In this document: positions 32,829 through 43,740 of the stretch, one piece after another
How the letters are laid out: each line of letters opens with the position of its first letter
Position numbering within the stretch: position 1 is the first letter of the stretch
Assembly (NCBI RefSeq): GCF_009017415.1
Contig: NC_092404.1
Location: forward strand, 1,922,001-1,986,000
Source: Aspergillus flavus
Lineage: Eukaryota; Ascomycota; Eurotiomycetes; Eurotiales; Aspergillaceae
Length of the DNA stretch: 64,000 nucleotides
Direction: 5' to 3'
Program-made: the position numbers and the translations under genes
Notes under the pieces: generated by a model
What the model saw: only the letters and a program-made list of their open reading frames with translations
Database searches by the model: none
What the model was told of the DNA's origin: nothing

Positions 32829-33934
32829 TTGATTCAGAATTATTTGACCTTTTGGCCTTGTGGAATATCGGCCCTTGGCGATATTTCTTACAGCTCTCGT
32901 GCATACAGCTTTGTCTCTTCACTCTCGCTTTGCTGGGAAAACGACCAGACAAATGCCAAAGAAGATTGTGAGAGGCTTCGTGACATTATCCACCTGTTCG
33001 GATTTCCGACACCCGAACAATACGTTATTCCCCTACAGGATCGCACGCCGGGCTGGGATATACACAGTAAAGTAACTACGATGATCAAACAAGGACTAGA
33101 TGCACCAGGACGAGATCCTTTCCTGCTCCACTACGCAGGACACGGAGTCGAAAGGGATGGAAAACCTATCTTTACGTCAAAGAACGGCAGAAACCTTTCT
33201 GCTATGTTCCTTCTAGCTTTAGTGGAGGGCGATTCTGACGTTCTCTTACCTGATTCCGAGATCGACATTGTGTTTATCTTCGATTCTTGCTTCAGTCATG
33301 TTGCGACAAGAAATATGGTCAATACCGAACGCATCGTCGAAGTTCTAGCAGCAACGAGCCCCAACAGTCCTTTTGCCAACGCTGCCCAGGGGCGTGCTTC
33401 CTTTACGGGGAAGCTGTGGAATGAAATTATGTACAGAAAGGTACAGGGCCACAAAAGCGTTGAGCTAGCCGTACTTATGGTTACCCTCATCACAAAGTCG
33501 CCACAGGTGATACTAAGCTACGAGCTCCTTGTCGGGGTACATTCCCTCTGGTTAGAGCTACCAGGAGGATCCGTGTCAACTGCTGTCCCTCCCCTTGTCG
33601 TCGAACCGCAGTACTTTGCGGTCTTCTCTATGTTGCCCAATCTCTATCCGCATCTGCACTTGCCACACTAGCTGAATGGATTCGTTCTTTGCCACGCAAT
33701 GTCGGACTGGCCCTCGATAATGTATACAAAAAATCCTCTATGCTATTTATTTTTCGGGCGTCCCGATACATCTTCCTCAAGTTAAACGGGGTAGATAACG
33801 TTACTCTTCTCGGTTACTCATGGGTCCCGAATCTTGTATCCCAGATCCCACGCATTGAACCACTGGACGCTGCAAGTAAGCAGAAAGAGAACCTCGCCTC
33901 GTTGGTACTAGAGAATATGTACGTGAATTACTAA
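32829..33934 (+). CDS. Caspase-like (C14 / p20 domain) protein with a frame break
   Basis: The first frame, 32829-33671, carries a caspase/metacaspase fold: 'PFLLHYAGHGVE' supplies the histidine (H105) and 'IDIVFIFDSCFSH' the cysteine (C154), the C14 dyad. 'AAQGRASFTGKLWNE' and 'ELLVGVHSLWLELPGG' belong to the same fungal family. Near 33630-33645 the sequence stops making sense in this frame and goes on in another ('LATLAEWIRSLPRN', 'LALDNVYKKSSMLF') to the stop at 33934. No intron explains the change because family-like sequence runs up to both sides. Caspase-like proteases in fungi sit near NLR-type genes and are linked to regulated cell death. The catalytic half is whole, so a truncated 280-residue protein could still be made. 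Confidence 0.7.
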
Positions 33935-34015
33935 GGGAAATACAACTTTGTTTGACATTATTATGACGCCATCGACATACATAGTGGGTTCAATTTGGAG
34001 ACTTCTCGGATTTCC

Positions 34016-35390
34016 CTACTTGGAAAGCCCCTTCACATCTGACTCTTCTAGTTCCTTGACTGGGACTGGCTCCAGGTGTGGTTTGTAGTAGCAAGTGACA
34101 TACGGATGGGCCTTGTAACTGAAGGTAATGAAGTGGTGGATTCCTGTGGGGTTCTTTGCATCCAGGCTGGACAACAATCATGTTAGTAACCCAATTCAAT
34201 CTATGATATTTAGCGTGGACTGAAGAAACCTACAACAACGTCTCAAAGATGTCTCGGTAATCCCGTACATCCATAGATTCATGGCGATCAAAGAACTCCT
34301 GAAGCCCCTGGACAATGCTATCCTGGTCTTTATTGTTGATCGCCACTGGAATATATACTTTCGGCTCCGGGACAGGGTTATTAGGCCTCAACTCATAGTT
34401 AACCAGCCAGCCCTGGTATAGGTCGTCGGTCGCAGGCAAGTCTTCGGATTCGGGAAAGTCCGAAGGCAGATTGAGCACGGCATACCAAAGCTTGCGTAGC
34501 TCCTTCACACCGGTCTGAATATTGGGGTTACTGAGGCGGCCACCGAGAGTGAACGCATCCTCGACCTTCATGTATGCTGTCTGCGGCCCATGCAGATAGA
34601 CCTTCAGTCGTGCGTCTTTTATGCTCGTGGCGTCGAAACTGAGGAAACAGCCCCTTGTTTGAAACTCCTTCGCTCGATCCGACTGGCAGTAATCCTCTAT
34701 GACCTGGAGGGCGGGGAGGTATGCACCAAAGAGTTCAGTATTATTGCGAATAGAGTCAAACAGCAGTTTGTCATGAGGGATCCCTGTCTCGATGCTTTTC
34801 CAAAGTGCGTTGAAGACGGGCTTCACCCGAACGCCAGTGGTTAACAAATCGCACCCATTGACGCTCTGCATGGCCATACGGCGAAAGTTAGGGGGCTCTC
34901 GTGCGAGGACCACGTCAGTCGCCGGTTCAGGGATAAACATCGTTTGGACAAAGTGGTTGAACCAGTCCCAGGTGAAATCGGGGAGTGTGCCAGCCAGGGA
35001 CTTGGTCAATTCCAGGGCGACGTTTTGACAGAAAGGGTCCTTCGGGGTGCCGCTCCATTGGCTGATTGGAACGTGATCCATACGAACTGTCTTCTTCGGC
35101 CCGTCGAAGTTGATGCTGACTTCGGCGGGTGTTCCGTCTGGTGAGTAGGCGGTCTTCCAGGCAAAGCCATTTTCGACGGTCGGGTATGGGCCGAGGTAAG
35201 GAAGGAGGTGATGGTAGATGAATGACAGGTGCTGATATTGAAGGGACACTGGGTAGTTGCAGAGCGCTAGAAGCTTCTCGAGGAGAGGCCCAAAAGTAGC
35301 CCACCACAGCCTTTCATGGTGGTTCTTGAACCCCATGCCTCGAGCAAGGGCTTGGTGGGGTGAGCATGTATCCGACTTGGGAGTGGACAT
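34016..35390 (-). CDS. atmD: DMATS-type aromatic prenyltransferase (AtmD-like)
   Basis: Exons 35390-34234 and 34166-34016, joined over a 67-nt intron (GTAGGT...TCCAG), give 435 residues, the normal size of the family. The protein belongs to the ABBA-fold indole prenyltransferases: 'WWATFGPLLEKLL' near the N-terminus, 'RMDHVPISQW', 'GCFLSFDATSIKDARLKVYL', and the C-terminal 'HHFITFSYKAHPYVTCYY'. These soluble enzymes transfer dimethylallyl from DMAPP to an indole ring without the DDxxD metal motif. Place and orientation next to a P450 and PaxB/PaxA-type genes identify it as the AtmD/PaxD equivalent. In aflatrem formation AtmD adds the dimethylallyl group to paspalinine (established for the A. 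flavus pathway). The final exon is only 151 bases. Confidence 0.9.
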
Positions 35391-36272
35391 GTTGCTTGCT
35401 CTTCTTACGTGCAGTTAGAGCTGCAGGGGGGAATTTGAGATTTGGAGTTGTGGAATGAAATGGAGAGGATGCTGATGAGGACCTCGATAGTTTTTGAAGA
35501 GACGTTTATATGGTCCAGGAATAAAGGCAGGCCTCGGAATCCCCGGCAAATGTTCATCAGGTCACTGGATGGCACACTCCCAGCAGGGTTGATTGGCAAG
35601 TCCAGTGCGCTGTGAGGGGTTATCCAGTCACCGATGGAATACAAGGAATCAGAGTGACAAGATAAAATAGTCAATAACGGGGTCCGTGGCATCACAAGTG
35701 ACTGCAGTCGTGTGATGCCTTGCAGAAGAATACTGCGACTCTACGTATTGGGTCGTAGCACTACATATCACTGCAATCCATACAAGAAGATGCCCTTACA
35801 CTGTGCCGCAACTGTGTCACAGATGACCAGTGATGCCACCCTTTGGTCACTCGTCACCCAACAGCTTCAACGGAAGTGGTGTTACCTACACTGTAAAGTC
35901 TCGGTTCCAAGAGGTCTCCAGAAAGCAGAAGACACTGTGTAATGTTGTAAATCATACGGATAGGTCTATTTATGGCAAGATGAGGAAGGTTGCTTTCATT
36001 GACAACTGAGATTATATCCAGTGTAGTTACGTATTTACCACTATGTCCTACCAGGAAGTAATGGTCTCGCCCTCGATCAAGAATGCTACGTATCTTGGTT
36101 ATTGAGCATTTTATCTGAGGTAAATGTAGTAGTAATGTGGATAAGACAACAGACATATGGTGGATGTTATAACATTGTTTGGTGAGTCCAGCTGGCAACT
36201 AAATAGTCAATCCCTTTGGTAAAGGAATGCACTAAATTCCATTTGCTAAACTTGTAAACACCCGTAGACTAA
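35391..36272. other. Promoter region of the prenyltransferase gene
   Basis: About 880 bases between atmD-like and atmQ-like genes on the same strand; no ORF supported. Confidence 0.5.
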
Positions 36273-38311
36273 CTAGTTAGGCTGAGATGTATTGATAGAT
36301 CGCCGTTTCAACTGCACCATTCCTTTCATGTCCGGGAACAAAATCTTCTTGAAGGTCCAATTAGGCGGGCGTTCACCATCGTCTTTCGGTCTGATGTCGT
36401 AGTTCACGAGAATATGCGCTAGTAGGAGACGGATCTCGTCTGCTGCCATGAATCGACCGGGACTGACGAGTAAAACCTAGATTAGCACCATTTCCATTAT
36501 TTCAGGGGTGCACTATTCTCTCACCATATATGCCTCCCATCTCCGAATTGAAGGTACTTGGGATTGGCGGCGATAAATTTGTATTCAAGTGGTCGTCCTG
36601 TAACTCTACCCAGCCGATAGAATCGATAGCCGTCAAACTGTTGTGCATCCGGATAGTGTTTCTCGTCGAAAAGAACGGGAGAATTTGGTGTGAAGACGAA
36701 CGTTCCTTCGGTAATGTGCAGACCATTGCTGAAAGTGAAGTCTTTTGTAGCGCGTCGTGCCAGAGAACCTAAGAGGAAGCTCAGAGCTTGGTCGCTACGT
36801 ACTACATGGGGTGATTTACTAACCAGCATCAAGGGGATTAAACCGCTGACATTCCTTGACGAAGCTGTCCAGCTTCTCCATGGATTCGAGTCCTTCTTTG
36901 GTCCATTGCTGATCGTCTCTATTTAAGATGGTCTCCACTTCCTCGCGCAGCGGGTGTATATATTCAGGCCGGATAGCCAGATCCATCAGGCAGTGGACCA
37001 AGACCTAAGTTTTAGGGTGAGCTGGTCGACTAGATCATCTTTGTTTCTTGTGTAGGCCTCACCTGTGTTGTAGTGTGGATCGCACCAAACACGGCTGATA
37101 CCACAGACCGAGCAATGTCTTGGTCGGTGTATGTTCCAGGGTAGGTACGACTCCAGAACGTAATCCAATCCGTAATATCCTAAGACATACCGTCAGCCTT
37201 AGCATCTCATGGACTACACAGACCTGTACCTGTGGCTCGCTCCGGGGATTTGCTTCCCTCTTTCTCAGTTCATCCATCACAATCCTGTCAAGACGAGCTG
37301 ATATTTTCGGTGCGCTGCAAAACTTAGCAGCGAAGCTATGGATGCATTAGCGTGTAAGGGAGAATTCGAAAGCTGGGGCTCTTCCTACGGTTTCAAAATT
37401 TGCGGAAACATAGCAATAAAGAACCCACTGGTTGGAACTGCATTACCATACTCGGCGAATAGATCGATGAGTTCTGTATCTCGAGATAAAGGGTACCCTA
37501 CCAGTGACTTCGCGGTTAGATGGGCCACAATCCTGGTTCCAGTGGCGAAACAGCAAAGATCGTTCCAATCTTCATTCTCAAACTTGGTCTCCGCATCAAA
37601 GGCGTGCTGTAGCTCCTTCACGAACTCCTCAAAGTACGGATCGGTTTTGGTTGCAGCCCGAGTGCGCTGCCAGGTAAGAGCCTTTGCTACAATAGGGACA
37701 GGTACTTTATGCACACCCTCTGCCACACCCGGAACGGTATACTTCGCTTCGAACAACTGCATCATTGACGTTAGCTGCTAGCATTCCAAGGCTTGAGTGT
37801 GTTGAGTCAAAGCTTGCCTCAGCTGTGACTGCATTTGCCGAAAAGCGTTCGTCGGTGAAATTACGATACTCGCGCACCATCTCGTCATTGCAGATGAACA
37901 CTTCCCATCTAGTTGGCGTTGATACCTGAAAGGCGAAGTCACCGTACTGTATAGAATGTGTCACATATTGGCTACAAATCCTAGAAAAGACTACACACCT
38001 TCTGATAGCCTTCATTGACTAATGATCGTGCCCGCGCTGTCCACCGGAATGCCGCGATCCAAGACCCGATAATCCCATGCCCTCCAACTACCGGGACGTT
38101 GACCTTTCTATTTTAGCGGAGCTGTATTTGTTGAGTTTAAGGCGAAGCCACGTACCCATGATTTATAATATCTGTACCATCTGGTCGCGAGCTGCTGGAT
38201 AAGGATAGCACCCACCAAATAGACCCAAGTAGGAGCGGCGAATAGATAAGTTGGCTGGTACTCTACCAGACCCGTAAAGCGGTCCAATGTTCTCTCCAAT
38301 AGTCGATACAT
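36273..38311 (-). CDS. atmQ: Cytochrome P450 monooxygenase (AtmQ-like), nine exons
   Basis: Exons: 38311-38156, 38103-37999, 37946-37830, 37756-37389, 37335-37230, 37179-37063, 37004-36824, 36768-36525 and 36462-36273. They sum to 528 codons (527 residues) without a frame break. An N-terminal membrane anchor lies in 'WVYLVGAILIQQLA'. The I-helix region is at 'SAVFGAIHTTTQ', the ExxR-type helix at 'LDSFVKECQRFNP' and the heme loop at 'FGDGRHI', then C-P-G-R. The cysteine codon is split by the last intron. I take the Met at 38311 as start; a longer upstream frame exists. In aflatrem biosynthesis AtmQ oxidises the 13-desoxypaxilline/paspalicine stage to paspalinine. Assignment rests on gene order (D-Q-B-A-P). 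Literature reports a damaged atmQ in A. oryzae; I see no such break here. Confidence 0.85.
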
Positions 38312-39100
38312 TGACGATACAATGGTCAGTCTCTGGGGAAATTCGATGAAGTAGGAAAGTCCCAACCAAACGCGACTCAGTACGCCTGACCGCTCATGTG
38401 ATAACTAAGATAGCTTGAAGGAGCCAAGGACTCAAGTACCGTACGTAGATGGACGTGTGGTTGATTGAGATTGCCATGAAATCAATGTTGACGGCTATAT
38501 CAGCCTTGGATTGCCAACCGGCCTAATCAAGAGTATTTAGCGACATAAATAGCAGCTGATAGTGCTAATCGTATAAATCCCTGCGTATAGTACCGAGGAG
38601 GGGTTAGGAAGGATTGGCTTGCAGTATTGCCTTGAGATGGGCCCTCTATGACCAAGAATAAATAGGATAACACAATAGCGAAGCAAGGTATATCCCTCAT
38701 GCCATCGAGGCCAAACCAGCAGAGAAAGAGTAAAACTTGGTTTGGGAGTTATTCCCGGGGTTTACGTGGCTCACATGGAGACATGAGGGGGTTTAATCTC
38801 ATATTTCTTTTTCTCTGTCCCTAGAACATCTTCCATGGCTTTGCTACTTTTCATGGTTTGTTGGGAATGCTATACCAAGCCTCTGCGGTGCGAAGCAGTC
38901 CATGCCCTAATCCAATGCTGTATCCCCAGATCTATGACCTACTCTGTCTCACGGGATGGTAATACAAAGATGTTTCAAAGCAGTCCACATGATTGTTTTA
39001 AACTATAGGAATATGCTCAATACGAATCCGAAAGCTAGCTAGTTACACAGTGTCTCGATCAGTGGCGTATGCCCAGAAGTAATCATCCAACACCCACGGT
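38312..39100. other. Promoter region of the AtmQ-like P450
   Basis: About 790 bases, no supported ORF apart from a short upstream extension of the P450 frame to 38365. Confidence 0.45.
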
Positions 39101-39911
39101 CTAGACTGTCTTCCGATCGGAATCGTGCCCAATTCTCCGCTCATACCGCTTGACATAATAAAAGCAAACCCCATAGGAACCGTCGACAACGAGCCAGGCA
39201 AAAAGGCACCACAATATCAGGGGTTTTCCCAGCCACGAAAATGCCTGTGGCCAGTATTTATAACGCAACCAGGCCGAAATCACCACGGAGAAAGATCCTA
39301 GGAATCGGGAAAGCCTAATTAAGATTAGCACGCGATGGGATTCACTATTTACAAGTCAGCCAGGGCAATACTCACCAGAGCGTGTACGAGGCTCCTCGGG
39401 TGCTTCCGCGACTGATCAGCTGGCAGAGTCCTCCAACACTGAGCAACAGCTGACAGAATGCAGCTCCCCAGTTATAGGCCAATGCAGGGCCAATCTCCGC
39501 GGCTAGGGCAAGGTGGCCTGTGAGAAAGCCGAGTATACCCAGCATAAAAATCAGGGGCAGATTGTGCATCACCAAAGGCGCATGAGTCCATTCCTTGGGC
39601 CCAAATTTAATTGCTGTGTATATGACGCCCAGGTTGATGGTAAGACCGCTTAGAAAGACCCCTTGCTCATACAATGTCTTGGATGGGTAGATAAGGCCAT
39701 ACACGATTTCCCATGCAATATTGCAACAGAGTGGCATGATAGCCATTCCATATGTACGGCCCTTGAGCGATCCGTAGACCATGCCGACATAGTTGATAAC
39801 CCAACCGATCCCCATCCCTATGACGAAAACATCTGCGATCCATTCCACTTCACGATACGCAGCTGGGGCCTGTGATGAGCCAAATCCGTCCATTGTGGAT
39901 GTGGGATTCAA
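39101..39911 (-). CDS. atmB: Integral-membrane terpene cyclase (AtmB/PaxB-like)
   Basis: Exons 39911-39376 and 39314-39101 (61-nt intron, GTGAGT...AATTAG) give 249 residues, near the ~243 of PaxB. It has seven hydrophobic helices, for example 'DVFVIGMGIGWVINYVGMVY', 'MAIMPLCCNIAWEIVYGLIY' and 'MHNLPLIFMLGILGFLTG'. The acidic/aromatic motif around 'CCNIAWEIVY' is where the proposed catalytic glutamate of this family lies. PaxB-type cyclases fold epoxidised geranylgeranyl-indole into the paspaline skeleton, acting with an FAD epoxidase (AtmM/PaxM), which is not in this window. It shares a 344-base divergent promoter with the AtmA-like gene. A second in-frame Met at residue 7 is a possible start. 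Confidence 0.9.
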
Positions 39912-40255
39912 AGTATGGTCGCGTGGGTGTTGTTTGTCCTAGACTCTACTCTTATAAAAATGTAATAAAGAATCAGAGAGAGTTTATTCAGACAGTCCAA
40001 TGGCACAGGAACCAGTTTAATACTTCTAACGATACCACTAATCCGTTGCCACGCGTAAAGATAGCCAATCATCCTATGTGCTTCAGCGAGATATTATTCA
40101 GGTGCAAAGCGCGGCATGAGCGCCCTTATAGGCGGTCCACTTGATTCGTATGGACGGGTTACTATTTATGGTCTGTCAGAAGCTTCGAACAATCATCAAG
40201 TCATTCTAACATACGTCTGAACTACGCCTGCACTCCAACCAAGCCTTTCTACAAC
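39912..40255. promoter_or_regulatory. Shared divergent promoter of the atmB-like and atmA-like genes
   Basis: 344 bases separate the two ATGs, so both promoters must overlap. A TATAAAA-like string lies near 39952 on the plus strand. No regulator site can be named. Confidence 0.6.
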
Positions 40256-41446
40256 ATGGACTCCGTATTACGTTACGTGTTCCTTCTATTGGCAATGACC
40301 TCGTTCTACATGATGTACATCTCGCTATTCAACAATGGATTTTTCAATCTTCTCTCGCATCAGCTGGCGACTAGAGCGCTTCCTGGGGAATCGGATATCG
40401 CTCTTCTGTCTGAATATACTGGACTAAAGGCTTTCGATGGTATACTAGAAAGTATTGTTATCTTCTTTTGGCCCATCAGTCAGGGCCACCATGTCGGCTT
40501 ATCCCTGACGGGACTGAGCTTTTCAGGAGGTATGGTTGGCATCTGGATGATCGTTGTGGTCCATATCTATCGGACACGTTCATTCATGCGCGGCATGGCA
40601 ATGTAAGTCGCACACCAAGACGGTCCTAACCAAAAGGAACACGAGGCTGATAACTCAACTCATGTAAGAACTCTTATTGTAGGTATTGCACAGCAGGCAG
40701 TTGGTCCCGGAATTGTGATACCATGTTACTTTGCCCTAACCTCTAGGGCCAGACCGCCCAAGAAGAACCTACATCTTACAGGAACATATTCCACATCCAA
40801 CCACGGTCTAGTCGTGTCAATGATCATGAGCTATATCTTTCCCTTGGTGATGATGTCACTGCCAGCGCCGGCTATGATTTCCCCTCTTTTCAAGCAACAA
40901 GTGATCGCGGCATGGCAGGGATGGCCAGTATATTTTGTCATCATCATGACCACCCACCACTTATTCATTAATCGTGGTCACAGGAAAGAAGCCTCAGCAC
41001 GCCGTCAGGTGCTCTCTGTGTATCACTTTGGGTTTGCTTGTTCTTGTCTTTGTCATATGGCATGGCTGTCAGCATTTGTGGCGTCTAAGATCCAGTCTCT
41101 CACTCAATCAAGCAACCTCTGGTACCTGTGTCCTTATGGTGTCGCCTTCCCACTTTTGAATCAGCCCGCACAAAGACTTGGCGCCCTGGAGGCTGGACTG
41201 TTTGCCTTCCTTCAATGGGACTATTGTGTCGCCGCAGCGGCCACGATGGTGTGGAGCACTGATCGCTACATCCAAGAGTGCCACCGGGCTGAATTGGAGA
41301 TCGACAAATTCAGACTCATCTTACGGTTGCTCGGATGGATTCTGATTGACGGGCCCTCGGCTACGGCTGTTAGGCTCATCTGGGAATCGGAAGGGCCCTC
41401 GTATCTGCAGAACACTAATCGAGGTGTTAAGAGTAAGACAACATGA
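40256..41446 (+). CDS. atmA: Integral-membrane protein of indole-diterpene clusters (AtmA/PaxA-like)
   Basis: Exons 40256-40602 and 40669-41446 give 374 residues. The intron is 66 nt with a GTAAGT donor. The AG at 40668 is the only acceptor that keeps the frame, leading into 'TLIVGIAQQAVG'. Hydrophobic helices include 'YVFLLLAMTSFYMMYISLF', 'GMVGIWMIVVVHIY', 'LVVSMIMSYIFPLVMMSL' and 'YHFGFACSCLCHMAWLSAF'. The protein is polytopic and belongs to the PaxA/IdtS-type family conserved in indole-diterpene clusters. Its exact reaction is not firmly established to my knowledge; a role in membrane-bound cyclisation is an inference. It is transcribed away from atmB and toward the second P450. Confidence 0.85.
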
Positions 41447-41901
41447 TATCGTATCCGAGAGTCCGAGACGGACAGATTTCGAATAAGTCCAATTGAAACT
41501 CTATCAGCAGGACTATGGAACGTGCTTGTGACTGGAATATTGCAAATCTGTGTGAGACATCGAGGCAGAATAATTAGGAATATAACTGAGATAAAACCTC
41601 CTGTTATAGGGCTTTGTTTATCTTGCTTCGTTGTTACTATTCCGACCATGCAAGACAGACTTGCGCACGTAAGTCAGCTCCGAGATACCCGACGGCGATA
41701 TCCTTGCTATATAGACATCAGTGCACGTAAGCTCAGAGCCTGTGGTCCTGGGGCTTACCGTGTGACCTTGTAGCAAGCTGGATGAGGGGTATTCATGAGA
41801 AATCAGCGATAAGTAGGGTATGCTTCACAATTGAGTGAAACAAGGGTCATTTGCTCCATCGCGAAAAGAGTGATTTGAATCACTCCAGAACACCCATAGA
41901 T
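41447..41901. other. Promoter region of the AtmP-like P450
   Basis: 455 bases; no separate gene seen. Confidence 0.5.
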
Positions 41902-43740
41902 ATGGACAAATTGACCGCCACGCTGGCCAAAATCAATTATCCGTCCGAGGTAGAGAATGGTTCCATGTTGTTGGTAGTCACTCTGGTTATACTGTTTCTG
42001 TGGTTCATAATCCCCAGCCCCGTGAAACGCAGCAATGTGTCTGTACCAACTGTTACACTCTTCAACCCTTATCTGCCGGAGTTCCTGAGTCGCGTATGGT
42101 TCAATTCAACAGCGGCGACTGTGATTTACAAGGGATATCGCCAGGTGAGCAGATGATTACCTGAGAAAATTGCGCTTCGTACTAAGCGGTCATAGCATAA
42201 GGATCGGGCATTCCGCCTTCTCAAGCCGGACGGGGATATTATCGTATTATCGAATAAGTATGTGGAGGAACTGCGGCAGCTACCTCTCACAACGCTTAAC
42301 GCTTTAGAAGCGGTGTTCGAGGTGAGAGCTAGAATACTTCCTCAAGTCCTATGGGCTATAGCTTACACGCCTGCTGTTCTAGGATCATGTTGGCAAGTAT
42401 ACGACAATCCTGAACGATAGTCACCTCCATACCGAGGTTATACAAAAGCGCCTGACTCCTGCCATCAGTAGGGCAATCTTACCGCACCAGGCGTTTGGAT
42501 ACATTGCTGATACGAGGCTCGATCAGGCCGGTTGATACCAAGGATTATAGACGAATTAGATCATGGCTTTGCTGTTGAGATGCCAGAGTGCGAAGGTACG
42601 TTCAACTTAACTTATACCGCATGCGTAGGCCTTAACAAGTCATAGATAAATGGGCCCTAATCAGACCATATGAGGTTTTCCTCCGCCTAGTCGCTCGAGC
42701 CGGTGCCCGTGTGTTTGTCGGACCAGAAATCTGCCGTACTGAGAAATGGCTGACTGCCTCAATCGACTTTACTAAAAATATATTCATGACAATCACACTT
42801 CTACGTCCCATACCAAGCTTCCTCCACCCGATCATTGGGCCAATGTTACCCAGCAGCCGCAGTCTGGATACACAGCTACGATACGTCCAAGATGAGCTCC
42901 TCGGCCCAGAGGTAGTGAAGCGCCGGCAGAGGCAAGCGTCGGCAGATCCAGACTATGAGAAGCCGGATGATTTCCTCCAGTGGATGATAGATCTAGCCCA
43001 GAATGATAAAGAGGGCGATCCAGGCAATATCGCTCATCGTCTGCTGGGTTTGACTAGTATGGCAGTAGTGCATACAAGCGCCATGTCTATCACTCATGGG
43101 TTGTATGATCTTATCACGATGCCTCAGTGGCTTGAGCCCCTCCGTCAGGAGATCCAGGAGGTCATGCCCGACTGGAAGTCTTCCAGTTATAGTAGTCTGG
43201 TTTCGCTTCGGCGATTGGATAGCTTTCTCAAGGAGTCGCAGCGCTTTAATCCCCCGGGCGAGCGTACGTTATCTACATCTCTACCATGCTCCTTACTACA
43301 TACTAATTTCCCATTGCTTAGTATCGTTCCACCGGGTGGTGAAAAAAGACCTAGTCCTCTCTGATGGCCTCCGACTTCCAAAAGGTACCCATATTTGCAT
43401 GGCATCTGGACCCATCGGCATGGATACCAAGTACGTCTCAGACCCTACCACTTTCGATGCATTCCGCTACGTCGATGGGGACAAAGCTCAGTCCCAGTTT
43501 GTCCACACCAGTGCTACAAGCATGCACTTCGGCCTGGGTCGGTATGCATGTCCCGGTCGCTTCTTCGCAACTTTTGTCTTGAAGGCCATTCTCAGTCGAT
43601 TCCTTGTGGAGTATGAATTTCGATTTGGGCCTGATCAAGTAGGAAGGCCGAAGAATATGTTGCTAGGTGATAAGATCGTTCCCAATACCTCTGTGGATGT
43701 GTACGTGCGAAAGCGTACTGGATCGCGGAGTACAGCGTAG
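41902..43740 (+). CDS. atmP: Cytochrome P450 monooxygenase (AtmP-like), six exons
   Basis: Exons: 41902-42144, 42202-42321, 42383-42492, 42543-42595, 42646-43263 and 43322-43740, giving 520 residues in an unbroken frame. Intron 3 (42493-42542) uses an unusual GTTTGG donor but is needed to skip a stop. The N-terminal anchor is 'MLLVVTLVILFLWFII'. The ExxR-type helix is 'RLDSFLKESQRFNP', and the heme loop is 'FGLGRYACPGR' with the thiolate cysteine present. In the related paxilline and aflatrem pathways PaxP/AtmP removes the C-12 methyl of paspaline by repeated oxidation, giving 13-desoxypaxilline; assignment here follows gene order and family. The gene ends the recognised cluster on the right. 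Confidence 0.9.
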
